A DNA stretch of 24,376 nt from Candidatus Latescibacterota bacterium (GTDB lineage Bacteria; Latescibacterota; UBA2968; UBA8231), in contig JAGWBY010000048.1 of the NCBI GenBank assembly GCA_021295675.1, positions 17,977-42,352 of the forward strand, in the 5' to 3' direction. Below are positions 1 to 6,551 of the stretch, in pieces. The notes under the pieces were generated by a model, which was given only the letters and a program-made list of their open reading frames with translations, was not told the DNA's origin and did not search any database. The first letter of the stretch is position 1. The number at the start of each line of letters is the position of its first letter. The position numbers were made by a program, and so were the translations under genes.

Positions 1-204
1 GCTGTAGCTAGTCAGATCTGGCTGAGTATTTTCTTGGTGTGGGCGCTCAAGAATGTGGTGTTGAAGTACGGGGGGCCGAGTTTGTACCAGCGGCTCCAGC
101 CGTTTTTTTTAGGGTTGATCTTGGGCAATGTAACTGCGGGTGGGCTCTGGTTCGCGATTGATGGCGTCACCGGTATGCAGGGCAATATCCTAGTCTATTA
201 TTGA
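1..204 (+). CDS. C-terminal end of a multi-pass membrane protein (DUF6784/DUF6785-like), partial
   Basis: The frame is open from base 1 and ends at TGA 202-204, giving the last 67 residues of a protein that begins outside the window. The stretch is hydrophobic, with two likely membrane segments around residues 5-20 and 34-53, separated by a polar loop containing LKYGGPSLYQRLQPF. It ends in GNILVYY. The pattern KYGG..LYQRLQPFFLGLILG followed by a Gly/Trp helix resembles the C-terminal domain of the large DUF6785/DUF6784 membrane proteins of uncharacterised function found in Planctomycetes and related uncultured bacteria. The family match is from memory and uncertain. The reading frame itself is clear. 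A strong hairpin follows about 45 bases after the stop. Confidence 0.6.
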   Translation, partial: AVASQIWLSIFLVWALKNVVLKYGGPSLYQRLQPFFLGLILGNVTAGGLWFAIDGVTGMQGNILVYY

Positions 205-248
205 ATGCCGTTTAGGAGTCCGGGGCGCACTATCTCACAACAAATATT

Positions 249-278
249 GGGGGGCTATCCGCAGGCCGGATGCCCCCC
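249..278. terminator. Strong hairpin between convergent genes, likely bidirectional terminator
   Basis: GGGGGGC (249-255) pairs with GCCCCCC (272-278), and ATCCG (257-261) pairs with CGGAT (267-271). Only T256 is bulged and the loop is 5 nt, so the stem has 12 base pairs. It lies between the stop of the plus-strand membrane protein (204) and the stop of the minus-strand Cache gene (316). There is no clear T-run on either side, so termination is inferred from stem strength and position. Confidence 0.7.
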
Positions 279-315
279 ATTCAGTTGCTTATCGCTCGTT
301 CAAGTGCGATCGCGT

Positions 316-885
316 CTAAAAGCGGCTTTTGAGCTGTCCCCAAGATTGGTCTGCAACTGCCGAAGAAGCGGATCCCGGATAAAAGCCAGAGCCTAAGACG
401 AAATCTTGGCCGAGAGCGGAATAGGGGATGCCGTAGCTCACTTTAGGCGAGCCGGTTTCTTCGTCCCCTTCTACCGCTGGATCGGGCCAAAGATACTCGA
501 CGTAGCCGCCTCCCTCTGCTGCCACGGCGATGAGTTCTTGGACGATTTTGACTCCGTTGGCGTCTTCGAGGTCAATCAAGTTTTGGCCCTCGAGGTCTGG
601 ATCATCTCCGTGCAGGATGAAGATACCTTCAGTGGTAAAAAGAAAGAGGTAGATGGATCCTTGCTTCCAAGGTCCTTCGGTTCTGAATTCCTGCAAGATA
701 TTCAGGTACTCGGGAAGACTTGTGGCTTTATCCCCGTACGCCTTTGCCGCGAGTACAAATGCCTTCAGGGTTTCTCGGTCCACTACATCACCGGCCGTTA
801 CCTCCGGGTCTTGGGCGATGGCGGGATGCGCGGCGGGCAAGAGGGCAGCGAGCGCCAGAATGAGTACTGCTGTTAGACGCTTCAT
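316..885 (-). CDS. Secreted Cache-domain (sCache-like) protein
   Basis: The 189-residue protein starts with a Sec signal peptide (Lys-Arg, then an Ala/Leu-rich core ending in PAIAQ near residue 25) and carries one small extracellular Cache-type sensory fold. Cache hallmarks are visible: KQGSIYLFLFTTEGIF with HGDDPDLEGQNLIDLED at about residues 75-110, then an Ala/Gly helix, then GGGYVEYLWPDP and a closing GSGFYP strand. It has no membrane anchor or output domain, so it is probably a free periplasmic binding or sensing protein. The ATG has a good ribosome site (AAGGAGA, about 6 bases upstream). The tail reads QSWGQLKSRF, and the same tail is found in the broken tandem copy near 4001-5016. Homologues annotated simply as cache domain-containing proteins are common. 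The ligand is unknown. Confidence 0.85.
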   Translation of the reverse strand: MKRLTAVLILALAALLPAAHPAIAQDPEVTAGDVVDRETLKAFVLAAKAYGDKATSLPEYLNILQEFRTEGPWKQGSIYLFLFTTEGIFILHGDDPDLEGQNLIDLEDANGVKIVQELIAVAAEGGGYVEYLWPDPAVEGDEETGSPKVSYGIPYSALGQDFVLGSGFYPGSASSAVADQSWGQLKSRF

Positions 886-919
886 GACGATCTCCTTTCT
901 TTATGCTAAGTATGAATGG

Positions 920-940
920 TATGGAATAAGATACGCCCGA
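920..940 (-). promoter_or_regulatory. Conserved upstream element of the Cache gene
   Basis: On the minus strand this reads TCGGGCGTATCTTATTCCATA and ends 34 bases before the ATG. Almost the same string, TCGGGCGTATTTTATCCCATA, occurs 33 bases before the original ATG of the tandem Cache paralog (5050-5070). Conservation of both sequence and spacing, while much of the rest has diverged, suggests a promoter or operator duplicated with the gene. I could not assign clear -35 and -10 hexamers. Confidence 0.5.
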
Positions 941-1006
941 CCCTGCAAAAAATCTATTAGCTAAGCCCACCTGCAAAAGCGATCTCCAGCCAGCTCCTCA
1001 ATGCGG

Positions 1007-1933
1007 CTACTCCTTGATAATTATTCCCGATTGTCCGCTCGTCGACGACGGCACCTTACCAGAGATCACCTCCTCAATGCGGGCGACTACCTCCTCGATA
1101 TAGACGACATGGTTGACGCGGCCGTCCATCCGGCCGTCTGGACCCACTAGGAAATAGGAGGGTATGCTTCGGACTTGGTACAACTGAGCCACCGCTGCCC
1201 GCCAGCCGCCTGGGGCGTGGACGTGGACGCCAGTCAGACCGTGCTCTTCCACCGCTTGGTGCCACTTGTCGGCGGGGTCCAAAGAAATGTTCAAAAAGAC
1301 CACCTTCTGATCTCGGGTCCGCTGTTTGAGCTCTTCCAGATGGGGTACTGCCCCGATGCAGGGGCCGCACCAACTTGCCCAAAAGTCCAGGAAAACCGCC
1401 TGACCTTTGAAATCGCTCAGGGAGACGCTTCGGCCTTGGAGATCGTCGAAGGTGAAGTCAGGGGCGGGTTGTCCGGGTTTGAGTTTGGATGCTTCCCGTA
1501 CGATCTCCTCTACTACTTCAGTGTATGCGGGATAGGGGTTGTCTTGGAGGAATTCGGCTAGGCGTTGTTCGCCTTGGTCAAAACGGCCCTGTTGGAAGTC
1601 ATCGATGATCTCCCCGGCGAGAAAGAAGTACAGGGCTTTGCCGTGCAAGAGCCGCTTGGCCAAGTGGTAGACGACGTTGTGGAATTGGATTAAATCGCCT
1701 CGGCGTTGTTCTTCGTCCAACCGCACAATGAAGTCTGGCAGGTACTCGATGGTGTGGGGTTGGATAAAGGCTCGTCGTTGCTCCTCGGATACTTGCTCCC
1801 GTAAGGCTCGCGTCGCGGCTTCTTCTTCTATACGCCAGAAATTGCGCTCCAGAAAGGTGCGGTAATCGGTGGTGCCCGACTTGCTCAAGGGCATCGTGAT
1901 AGTCCGCGGGGAGGTTCTCGTTTCTGTTTCCAT
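1007..1933 (-). CDS. Thioredoxin/TlpA redoxin domain, C-terminal open frame of the broken gene
   Basis: This 308-residue open frame holds a helical region (about residues 20-150) and then a complete AhpC/TSA-TlpA redoxin domain. The active site is FWASWCGPC with Cys189 and Cys192. PDFTFDDLQGRSVSLSDFKG forms the entry strand and RSIPSYFLVGPDG supplies the cis-proline loop (Pro258). Such domains keep periplasmic thiols reduced or exchange disulfides. The apparent start at 1933 is an internal ATG: the first 19 residues are the out-of-frame reading of NLPADYHDALEQVG in the neighbouring frame, and no ribosome site is evident. Real homology begins near TTDYRTFL. If made alone, the product would lack an export signal and would probably not reach the periplasm. 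Confidence 0.7.
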   Translation of the reverse strand: METETRTSPRTITMPLSKSGTTDYRTFLERNFWRIEEEAATRALREQVSEEQRRAFIQPHTIEYLPDFIVRLDEEQRRGDLIQFHNVVYHLAKRLLHGKALYFFLAGEIIDDFQQGRFDQGEQRLAEFLQDNPYPAYTEVVEEIVREASKLKPGQPAPDFTFDDLQGRSVSLSDFKGQAVFLDFWASWCGPCIGAVPHLEELKQRTRDQKVVFLNISLDPADKWHQAVEEHGLTGVHVHAPGGWRAAVAQLYQVRSIPSYFLVGPDGRMDGRVNHVVYIEEVVARIEEVISGKVPSSTSGQSGIIIKE

Positions 1934-2246
1934 TGGCGAACATGTAGTCAGTGGGATAGGAGACTATGAAATTGGCCCATTCATAGGCGATTTCAGCGCG
2001 GTAGTAGGCGATAAAGCCCGGCGTGAGTTGGTACTGGTTGCATCCCTCGGCCAAAAAGGATTCCAATTCCAAGCGCCGCTGATCGATCATTTTGCGAAAG
2101 GCATCAACCTCTAGGTCTTTGTAGTCGATGCGCAGGTAATCGGGGAAGCGGGACCGCAGGGCAGCGAGGAACTGGTTGTTGGCCGTGCCTTGGCCGGAAA
2201 AGCGCAGGGACTGAGGCAGGTCGAGCAAGTCCGCGTCGATGTGCAA

Positions 2247-2474
2247 CTAGTCGCCCGGTTCCAAGAAGAGTTTGATCTCATCGCCGAGATCGACTGAAAC
2301 CATTTGCGCTTCGGTAAACGGCAGTTCTACCGAGAGGCCGCCCTTTTCGTCGAGGGGGGCTTCGACGGTAATGGGCTTGTGGTAGATGGGCGTCTGCTGG
2401 TACTCGAAGGCAATGCTGCGGCGCTCCGCAGCATTGGCTAGCGTGGCGGTGACGCGGGTGGAAAGCGGTGCCAT
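2247..2474 (-). CDS. N-terminal beta domain fragment of the broken TlpA-like gene
   Basis: The 75-residue open frame starts at an ATG with a strong AGAGGAGA ribosome site and ends at TAG in the middle of a conserved block. It resembles the small beta-sandwich (DUF4369-like) domain that precedes the redoxin domain in Bacteroidota-type TlpA proteins: VTATLANA, EAPLDEKGGLSVELPF, then DEIKLFLEPGD. Translation after the TAG continues sensibly in the same frame for about 120 more residues. The fragment alone would be a truncated domain. The gene lies 37 bases downstream of the decarboxylase stop and could be co-transcribed with it. Confidence 0.6.
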   Translation of the reverse strand: MAPLSTRVTATLANAAERRSIAFEYQQTPIYHKPITVEAPLDEKGGLSVELPFTEAQMVSVDLGDEIKLFLEPGD

Positions 2475-2511
2475 GGAAATCTCCTCTTATTGTCTAGCAT
2501 TCTCAGCGGAC

Positions 2512-3945
2512 TTAGGACAACGCCTCCCGCCCGAATCGCTCGATAGCCTCCAAGGTCTCGCGCACATCGTCCCAAGTCGTGGTGTGGTTGACGATGCACA
2601 TCCGCAGCGAAAACTTTCCATGCAGAAGGGTCGATGATACGAAGGCGTCGTCGTCCCAAAAGATGTGGGCGAGCACCGTCCTGTTGACTTCTTCGAGGGC
2701 TTCCTCGTCGAGGTCCGTGTCGGCGGGATTGACCCGGAAGCACACGATGCTCAGCGACGCAGGGGTCAACATCTCTAGGGTCTGGCTCTCTTGGACGTAT
2801 TCCTCGGCCCGGTCGGCCAGCTCCATTCCCTTTGACACGGCCTGCCGGAACGCAGCCATCCCAAAGGTCTGGACCGACATCCAAATCTTCAACGCCCGCA
2901 CCGAGCGGCTCAGTTGCAGGCCGCGATCCGAGATCGTGTCTTGGAGAATGTCGTGGTGAACGCCGAAAGCGTTCTCAAGCGTGCTCAGGTCCTTCACCAG
3001 TAGGCAACCGGCCTCATAAGGCTGGAAGAACCATTTGTGCGCGTCTAGCCCAATCGAATCGGTGCGCTCAATCCCGTGCAGTAGCTTTTTGCCCTGCTCG
3101 GTCACGACTGCGAAGCCACCGTACGCCGCATCGACGTGCAGCCAGATGCCTTCCCCCTCGCAGTAATCGGCCATGGCTCCGATCGGATCGATGGCCCCGG
3201 TGCTGCCCGTACCGGCGTTGGCACACACCGCGATGGGATTGAACCCCGCTGCGCGGTCGTCGGCCACCGCGCGCGCGAGCGTCTCCATGTCCAAGCGGAA
3301 CTGTTCGTCGCTCGGGAGCAGGCGTATGCACTCCGGCCGCACGCCGATGATCTTGGCCGCGCGAACGAGTGCGCTATGGCTCTGGTCGCTCATGTACACC
3401 GTCATCCGCTCGGGGTGGCCCGCTGCTTCCCGCGCTGCGACAAAGGCGTCAAGGCTGGCCGCCGAGCCGCCGCTCATCAACAGCCCGCCGGCGCTGTCGG
3501 GATAGCCGAGCCAGCGCCGCAACCAGTCGATGACGACCAACTCTAGCTGGCTCGGGCCGCTCGCGACCAGCCAAGTGCAGGCGTTGGCGTTGTATCCGGC
3601 GGCCATGAAGTCGGCCAGCACTCCGGGCCATGTGGGTGCTGTAGGAACAAACCCAAAGCAACGCGGGTGGTCCAGCCGCGTCGCAATCGGGAGGATATCG
3701 CGCGCGGCCTGCTCAAGGACCTCCGCTGCCGGTCGGCCAGCTTCGGGTGGCTCCTCCAGCAGCCACTGCTCCAGTTCGCGCCGAAATTCTCCTTCCCAAG
3801 CATTTGCTCTGGGCAGACCGTCAATCCGCTCTACCACGAGTTCGGCGGCCTTGCGCGCGAGATCGAGCATCTGTTCGGGTGCCATCTGGAGGCCGTTACT
3901 CGCTACATCGGCTTCTCGTTTTTCCGCCGCTCCTCCTTCTACCAT
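2512..3945 (-). CDS. PLP-dependent decarboxylase (group II, aromatic-L-amino-acid decarboxylase family)
   Basis: The 477 residues match the usual length of bacterial group II decarboxylases (Pfam Pyridoxal_deC). They use pyridoxal phosphate to remove the alpha-carboxyl group from an amino acid such as Trp, Tyr, Phe/DOPA or a relative. Visible landmarks are HPRCFGFVP and SGPSQLELVVIDWL (substrate and dimer region, about 93-142), GGSAASLDAF (cofactor phosphate loop), SDQSHSALVRAAKIIG with His190 stacking on PLP, HVDAAYGG with Asp272, and DAHKW with Lys304 as the Schiff-base lysine. All catalytic positions look intact. Substrate cannot be told from the sequence. The ATG at 3945 has AAGGGCAGGG close upstream. 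The gene sits between two Cache paralogs and is followed by the broken TlpA-like gene. Confidence 0.9.
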   Translation of the reverse strand: MVEGGAAEKREADVASNGLQMAPEQMLDLARKAAELVVERIDGLPRANAWEGEFRRELEQWLLEEPPEAGRPAAEVLEQAARDILPIATRLDHPRCFGFVPTAPTWPGVLADFMAAGYNANACTWLVASGPSQLELVVIDWLRRWLGYPDSAGGLLMSGGSAASLDAFVAAREAAGHPERMTVYMSDQSHSALVRAAKIIGVRPECIRLLPSDEQFRLDMETLARAVADDRAAGFNPIAVCANAGTGSTGAIDPIGAMADYCEGEGIWLHVDAAYGGFAVVTEQGKKLLHGIERTDSIGLDAHKWFFQPYEAGCLLVKDLSTLENAFGVHHDILQDTISDRGLQLSRSVRALKIWMSVQTFGMAAFRQAVSKGMELADRAEEYVQESQTLEMLTPASLSIVCFRVNPADTDLDEEALEEVNRTVLAHIFWDDDAFVSSTLLHGKFSLRMCIVNHTTTWDDVRETLEAIERFGREALS

Positions 3946-4000
3946 ATCCCTGCCCTTCGTCTGTGTGTCTAAGTGCGTTCTGTAATGAGTGTCCTACTAG

Positions 4001-4033
4001 CTAAAAGCGACTTTTGAGCTGTCCCCAAGACTG
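4001..4033. repeat. Direct repeat of the Cache gene 3' end (partner at 316-348)
   Basis: The 33 bases at 4001-4033 and 316-348 differ at only two positions (G/A near 4009 and T/C near 4031). They encode the tail QSWGQLKSRF-stop. At 4001 this lies out of frame with the preceding Cache unit. The near-identity at the ends of two otherwise diverged paralogs suggests gene conversion or a recombination footprint. Confidence 0.8.
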
Positions 4034-4037
4034 GCTT

Positions 4038-4484
4038 TTAATCGGCCGTAGCGGATTCCAGATAAATGCCGGCACAGAGAATAAAAAGTTGGTCCCTGTC
4101 TGGCAGGTGGAAGCCTTCGGCGTAGGTCAGTTTGGGCGAGCCGAAGGCTTCGTCTCCTTCCACCGTCGGATCATTGTAGTGATACTCGACATAGCCGCCT
4201 CCCGTGGTGGCTGCATCTATGAGCCGTCTTATGATTTTGACGCCATAGCTATCTTCGAGGTCCAGCGCGATTATACCCTCTCGGGATGGATCGGCTCCGT
4301 GGAAGAGCACGTACCCGTCGCTGCTCATGATGAAGGTGTAGATGGAGCCGGACTTCCAATAGCTCCCCTCCATCCTGAATGCCTTCTTTACGTGGGTGTG
4401 CCCACTGAAATCGCCAAGCATAGCCTCTCGATAGGTTTGGGCCGCCGCCTTTACAAAGGTCTTCAGGGTTTCCCGGTCCACCAC
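4038..4484 (-). CDS. Second Cache unit of the broken tandem gene
   Basis: The 148-residue open frame contains a complete Cache-type fold: WKSGSIYTFIMSSDGYVLFHG, DPSREGIIALDLED, TTGGGYVEYHYNDPTVEG, and a final strand ending LESATAD. The only in-frame start is a GTG at 4484 inside VTASEVVDRETLK, a segment that should be internal. There is no signal peptide and no convincing ribosome site. As an independent gene it would make an unexported protein. It is best read as the downstream half of the double-Cache protein. The last 10 codons found in its paralog lie just beyond its stop in another frame. Confidence 0.6.
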   Translation of the reverse strand: MVDRETLKTFVKAAAQTYREAMLGDFSGHTHVKKAFRMEGSYWKSGSIYTFIMSSDGYVLFHGADPSREGIIALDLEDSYGVKIIRRLIDAATTGGGYVEYHYNDPTVEGDEAFGSPKLTYAEGFHLPDRDQLFILCAGIYLESATAD

Positions 4485-4501
4485 CTCACTGGCCGTTACC
4501 T
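4469..4501. repeat. Exact 33-bp direct repeat inside the tandem Cache gene (partner 4921-4953)
   Basis: The same 33 bases occur at 4469-4501 and at 4921-4953, with starts 452 bases apart. They encode the VTASEVVDRET block at the head of each Cache unit. 452 is not a multiple of three, so the second unit is out of phase with the first, matching the frame break near 4490. Confidence 0.85.
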
Positions 4502-4978
4502 GATTTTGGTGGCCACATTGGACACATCCTGATAATAGCCTCCGACCAAGACGAGGGGCTTGCCAAATAAACCAGAGATGTATTCGACCGCGTAACTTAC
4601 CTTGGGATTGGCGTCTCCTTCTACCGCTGGATCATCCCAATAGTATTCGACAAAGTCGCCGCCCCGGCCGGCCGCGGCGAGGAGTTCTTGCACGACTTTC
4701 TTGCCCTTGCCGTCTTCGACATCAATCAGGACTTCGTTGTCTATTGCGGCATCGCCCCCGTGCAGGAGAACGGCACCGTCTTTGATCAATATCACGAGGA
4801 ACGTGGAGCCAGATTTCCAATCCCCCTCGGCTCTGAAGATGGCCCGCAGTTTCGCGGTTTCGGTAAGAGTTCTGATGCCTTCTAGGTATTCTTTTCCTCC
4901 TTCTACAAAAGCCTTCAATGTTTCCCGGTCCACCACCTCACTGGCCGTTACCTTAGGGCGCTCTGGGTCTTGGGCCAT
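4496..4978 (-). CDS. First Cache unit of the broken tandem gene
   Basis: The 160-residue open frame has VTASEVVDRETLKAFV, then a Cache fold: WKSGSTFLVILIKDGAVLLHG, NEVLIDVEDGKGKKVVQELL, GGDFVEYYWDDPAVEG, and a closing GGYYQD strand. ATG 4978 lies inside the signal-peptide cleavage region (SPAMAQDPE), so it is a fallback start. The original ATG is at 5016 in another frame. Without the first 13 or more residues the protein would stay in the cytoplasm. It ends in ATKIR where its paralog would continue to QSWGQLKSRF, which marks the point at which the two units were fused. Confidence 0.6.
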   Translation of the reverse strand: MAQDPERPKVTASEVVDRETLKAFVEGGKEYLEGIRTLTETAKLRAIFRAEGDWKSGSTFLVILIKDGAVLLHGGDAAIDNEVLIDVEDGKGKKVVQELLAAAGRGGDFVEYYWDDPAVEGDANPKVSYAVEYISGLFGKPLVLVGGYYQDVSNVATKIR

Positions 4979-5049
4979 GGCGGGCGAGAGACTGGCTATG
5001 CGATCAGACGCTTCATAATGGCTTCCTCTCTATTGGAAGATATACGTAA

Positions 5050-5070
5050 TATGGGATAAAATACGCCCGA
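5050..5070 (-). promoter_or_regulatory. Conserved upstream element of the tandem Cache gene
   Basis: The minus strand reads TCGGGCGTATTTTATCCCATA and ends 33 bases before the original ATG at 5016. It matches the element at 920-940 in 19 of 21 positions, with the same spacing to its gene. The last nine bases, TATCCCATA, recur exactly upstream of the secreted-protein operon (13369-13377). Confidence 0.5.
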
Positions 5071-5133
5071 TTCTATTTACTCTGCAAACGTGTCCCTATA
5101 CGGCCCAAAATCTACCCCAAATGCAAGCGGGTG

Positions 5134-5562
5134 TTACGGGCGACTCTGACTGGCCACGTATTGAGATAGCAGGGTGAGATTGCGGTTGAAGGTGCGGCAG
5201 GAGATGACCTCGGCGACGATGGGTGCGTGGCGGTCTGCGGGGTTTCGCAAGAGGCCTTCTTCTAGCCAGCGGCCCTCTGCGTCGAGGGCGTCGATGACGG
5301 CTTTGATACGTTCATCAGCGACCGGGCGCACTTGGGCGCGCTCGGCGAGGATGGCTTCGCGACCTTCTTTGAGGATGCGCTGGTACAGGCTTTCAATGCG
5401 ACCGGTGCGGTTGCCCACTTTAAAGGCATAGTGCGTCGGTAGGTCTGCATCGCTGTAGGTGAGCGCGTATTCTCTGGTGAAGTAAAGAGGCCGGTTGGTC
5501 TGCAATTCGTAGAACCGGGCCATGCGCCCATCGGGCAATTGCGCTGCTTTAGCCCAGGCCAA
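5134..5562 (-). CDS. Pectate lyase C-terminal part, separate frame
   Basis: The 142-residue frame contains LPDGRMARFYELQTNRPLYF, TYSDADLPTHYAFKV and a charged helical tail, which is how Pec_lyase-family proteins end (PDGR.ARFYEL.TN.PLYF). It has no ribosome site of its own and overlaps the preceding frame, so it is the displaced C-terminus of the same gene. The first residues MAWAKAAQ follow directly on LELYLAYGEAP in the other frame once one base is restored. Confidence 0.7.
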   Translation of the reverse strand: MAWAKAAQLPDGRMARFYELQTNRPLYFTREYALTYSDADLPTHYAFKVGNRTGRIESLYQRILKEGREAILAERAQVRPVADERIKAVIDALDAEGRWLEEGLLRNPADRHAPIVAEVISCRTFNRNLTLLSQYVASQSRP

Positions 5563-6551
5563 GGCGCCTCGCCGTATGCGAGATAGAGTTCCAACAGGAT
5601 TTGCATCACGCCAAAACTCTCGCCGCCGGTGATGGCGGGCGGTTCAAATCTGCGCGCCCAAGCTGGCTCCATCGCCAAGTTGTACTGTTGTGCCCAAGCC
5701 GGTTGCGGATCGGGCATCTGGGCTAAGATAATGAAGTCGCCGCCTCGTTCGGCTGCCCGTCGCCAGCGCTCGTCGCCGTAGATTTTGTGCGCTTCGATCA
5801 TGGTTGCAATGACGTCGGCGATGGCGTTGTCGTTAAAGGTGTAGTACGCGAGATAGCGCTCTTTGGGGTACTGGCGGGACCAAGTCGCCGGATAGCGCGC
5901 CTTTTTGACGGGGAATTGGCTAGGATCGGCCCATTCGCTGTAGCGCTGGGGCCAAGCGCCGTTGGGGTATTGAGCTTTGAGCAAGGATTCCAGTCCGTAG
6001 AGGACGGCGCGGTGTATATCCGCAGCGGCAAAGTCGAGGTGCTGATCGACTTGCATCAGCAGGCGCAGGGCGCTCTGCGTATTGTCGTCGTCGAGGGTGG
6101 TGCGGTTGCGGCGTTCGCCGGTTGTGTGGTCGCCTTGTTCGACATCGCGCCGGTAGTGCCATTTTTTGCTCGTCTCTGGGGCAAAGTCGATTCGGTAATC
6201 CCAACCACCCGAAGCCAGTTGCCCCCAGACGAGGGCTTGCGCTGCCTCGACCGCGCCGTTGAGAAAGAGGGTGTCGCCGGTGGCGTCGTAGGCTCGGAGG
6301 AAAGCCATGCCGACCGACGGGGTGCCTGGGGGCTGGACCCAGATAGTGGTCGGCGATGCGATCCCTTCGCCTTGGCGGCGGCTAAAGTCGCTTTGGTAGA
6401 GCCAGAGATAGCCGCCGTTGGTGGCCACTTGGCCGCGAAAATAGCGCGTCGCTTTGGCCATGGTTTCCACGGCGGCTCGGTGCAAAACCTCGTCGCTGTG
6501 GAGCGGCGCACTACATAATACTAAGAGAAATAGCGAGACGATTTTGTGCAT
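5262..6551 (-). CDS. Pectate lyase family (Pec_lyase/PL10-like), N-terminal and central part
   Basis: The protein starts with a signal peptide (MHKIVSLFLLVLCSAPLHS) and continues with an alpha-barrel type pectate lyase body. Landmarks are RYFRGQVATNGGYLWLYQSD, TIWVQPPGTPSVGMAFL, WGQLASGGWDYRIDF, TLDDDNTQSALRLL, NGAWPQRY, YYTFNDNAIADVIATM and RFEPPAITGGESFGVMQILL. The family cleaves polygalacturonate or related uronic acid polymers by beta-elimination outside the cytoplasm. The conserved TLDDDNTQ and FNDNA blocks contribute Asp/Asn residues of the active cleft. Real homology ends near residue 328. The remaining 100 or so residues, rich in Ser, Pro and Lys, are the wrong reading of the C-terminal region. 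The ATG has a modest AAAGGCA ribosome site. Confidence 0.75.
   Translation of the reverse strand: MHKIVSLFLLVLCSAPLHSDEVLHRAAVETMAKATRYFRGQVATNGGYLWLYQSDFSRRQGEGIASPTTIWVQPPGTPSVGMAFLRAYDATGDTLFLNGAVEAAQALVWGQLASGGWDYRIDFAPETSKKWHYRRDVEQGDHTTGERRNRTTLDDDNTQSALRLLMQVDQHLDFAAADIHRAVLYGLESLLKAQYPNGAWPQRYSEWADPSQFPVKKARYPATWSRQYPKERYLAYYTFNDNAIADVIATMIEAHKIYGDERWRRAAERGGDFIILAQMPDPQPAWAQQYNLAMEPAWARRFEPPAITGGESFGVMQILLELYLAYGEAPWPGLKQRNCPMGAWPGSTNCRPTGLFTSPENTRSPTAMQTYRRTMPLKWATAPVALKACTSASSKKVAKPSSPSAPKCARSLMNVSKPSSTPSTQRAAG

Larger units (their letters stand above)
1007..2474 (-). pseudogene. TlpA-like thiol-disulfide protein gene, broken by an amber stop and a frameshift
   Basis: Three consecutive minus-strand frames together give one TlpA-type protein of about 485 residues. 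The first part (2474-2250) ends FLEPGD, meets TAG at 2247-2249, and continues in the same frame as LHIDADLL. Bacteroidota-type TlpA relatives commonly read LEPGDSLHI here, so the TAG most simply replaces a Ser codon (TCG to TAG). The middle part (2246 to about 1880) reads SGQGTANNQFL and then YYRAEIAYEWANF, typical of the helical region before the redoxin domain. Near 1877, around a GGG run, the frame shifts to the one carrying TTDYRTFLERNFW and the thioredoxin fold. The gene opens with a good ribosome site (AGAGGAGA) but no clear signal peptide. Two lesions argue for a decaying gene, unless they are assembly errors. Confidence 0.75.
4001..5016 (-). pseudogene. Tandem two-Cache secreted protein gene with three lesions
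   Basis: The region reads as one gene for a signal peptide plus two Cache domains. From ATG 5016 (ribosome site GAGAGGAAG) translation gives MKRLIA and then TAG at 4996-4998. Another frame resumes with IASLSPAMAQDPE, the expected end of the signal peptide, so bases are missing inside it. The first Cache unit ends ATKIR-stop near 4496, while the next frame already reads VTASEVVDRETLKTF with no start codon, so the units were once joined. The second unit stops at 4038, but QSWGQLKSRF, the exact tail of the 316-885 paralog, follows in another frame and ends at TAG 4001-4003. Paralogy with 316-885 covers the upstream element, the domains and the tail. Confidence 0.75.
5134..6551 (-). pseudogene. 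Pectate lyase gene split by one frameshift
   Basis: Two overlapping minus-strand frames make one secreted pectate lyase of about 470 residues. The first frame is homologous from residue 1 to about 328 (ELYLAYGEAP). Near 5567, in CCTTGGCCTGGG, coding moves to the frame reading LAWAKAAQLPDGRMARFYEL. One missing base would restore a continuous sequence. Everything else looks intact: signal peptide, catalytic body and C-terminal region. A single indel in an otherwise clean gene could be a recent mutation or an assembly error. The locus is annotated here as one unit, with its two open frames listed separately. Confidence 0.7.

Noticed and set aside
2247..2249. TAG read through as an amino acid (recoded amber)
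   Set aside because: Several intact genes in the window end with TAG (316, 1007, 13472, 15000), no pyrrolysine or suppressor gene is visible, and the same gene has a second lesion.
4480..4510. Programmed ribosomal frameshift joining the two Cache units
   Set aside because: No slippery heptamer or clear downstream structure was seen, and two further lesions in the same gene favour decay.
5787..6518. A 243-residue plus-strand open frame inside the pectate lyase
   Set aside because: Antisense shadow of the pectate lyase, which has a signal peptide and conserved family blocks on the other strand.
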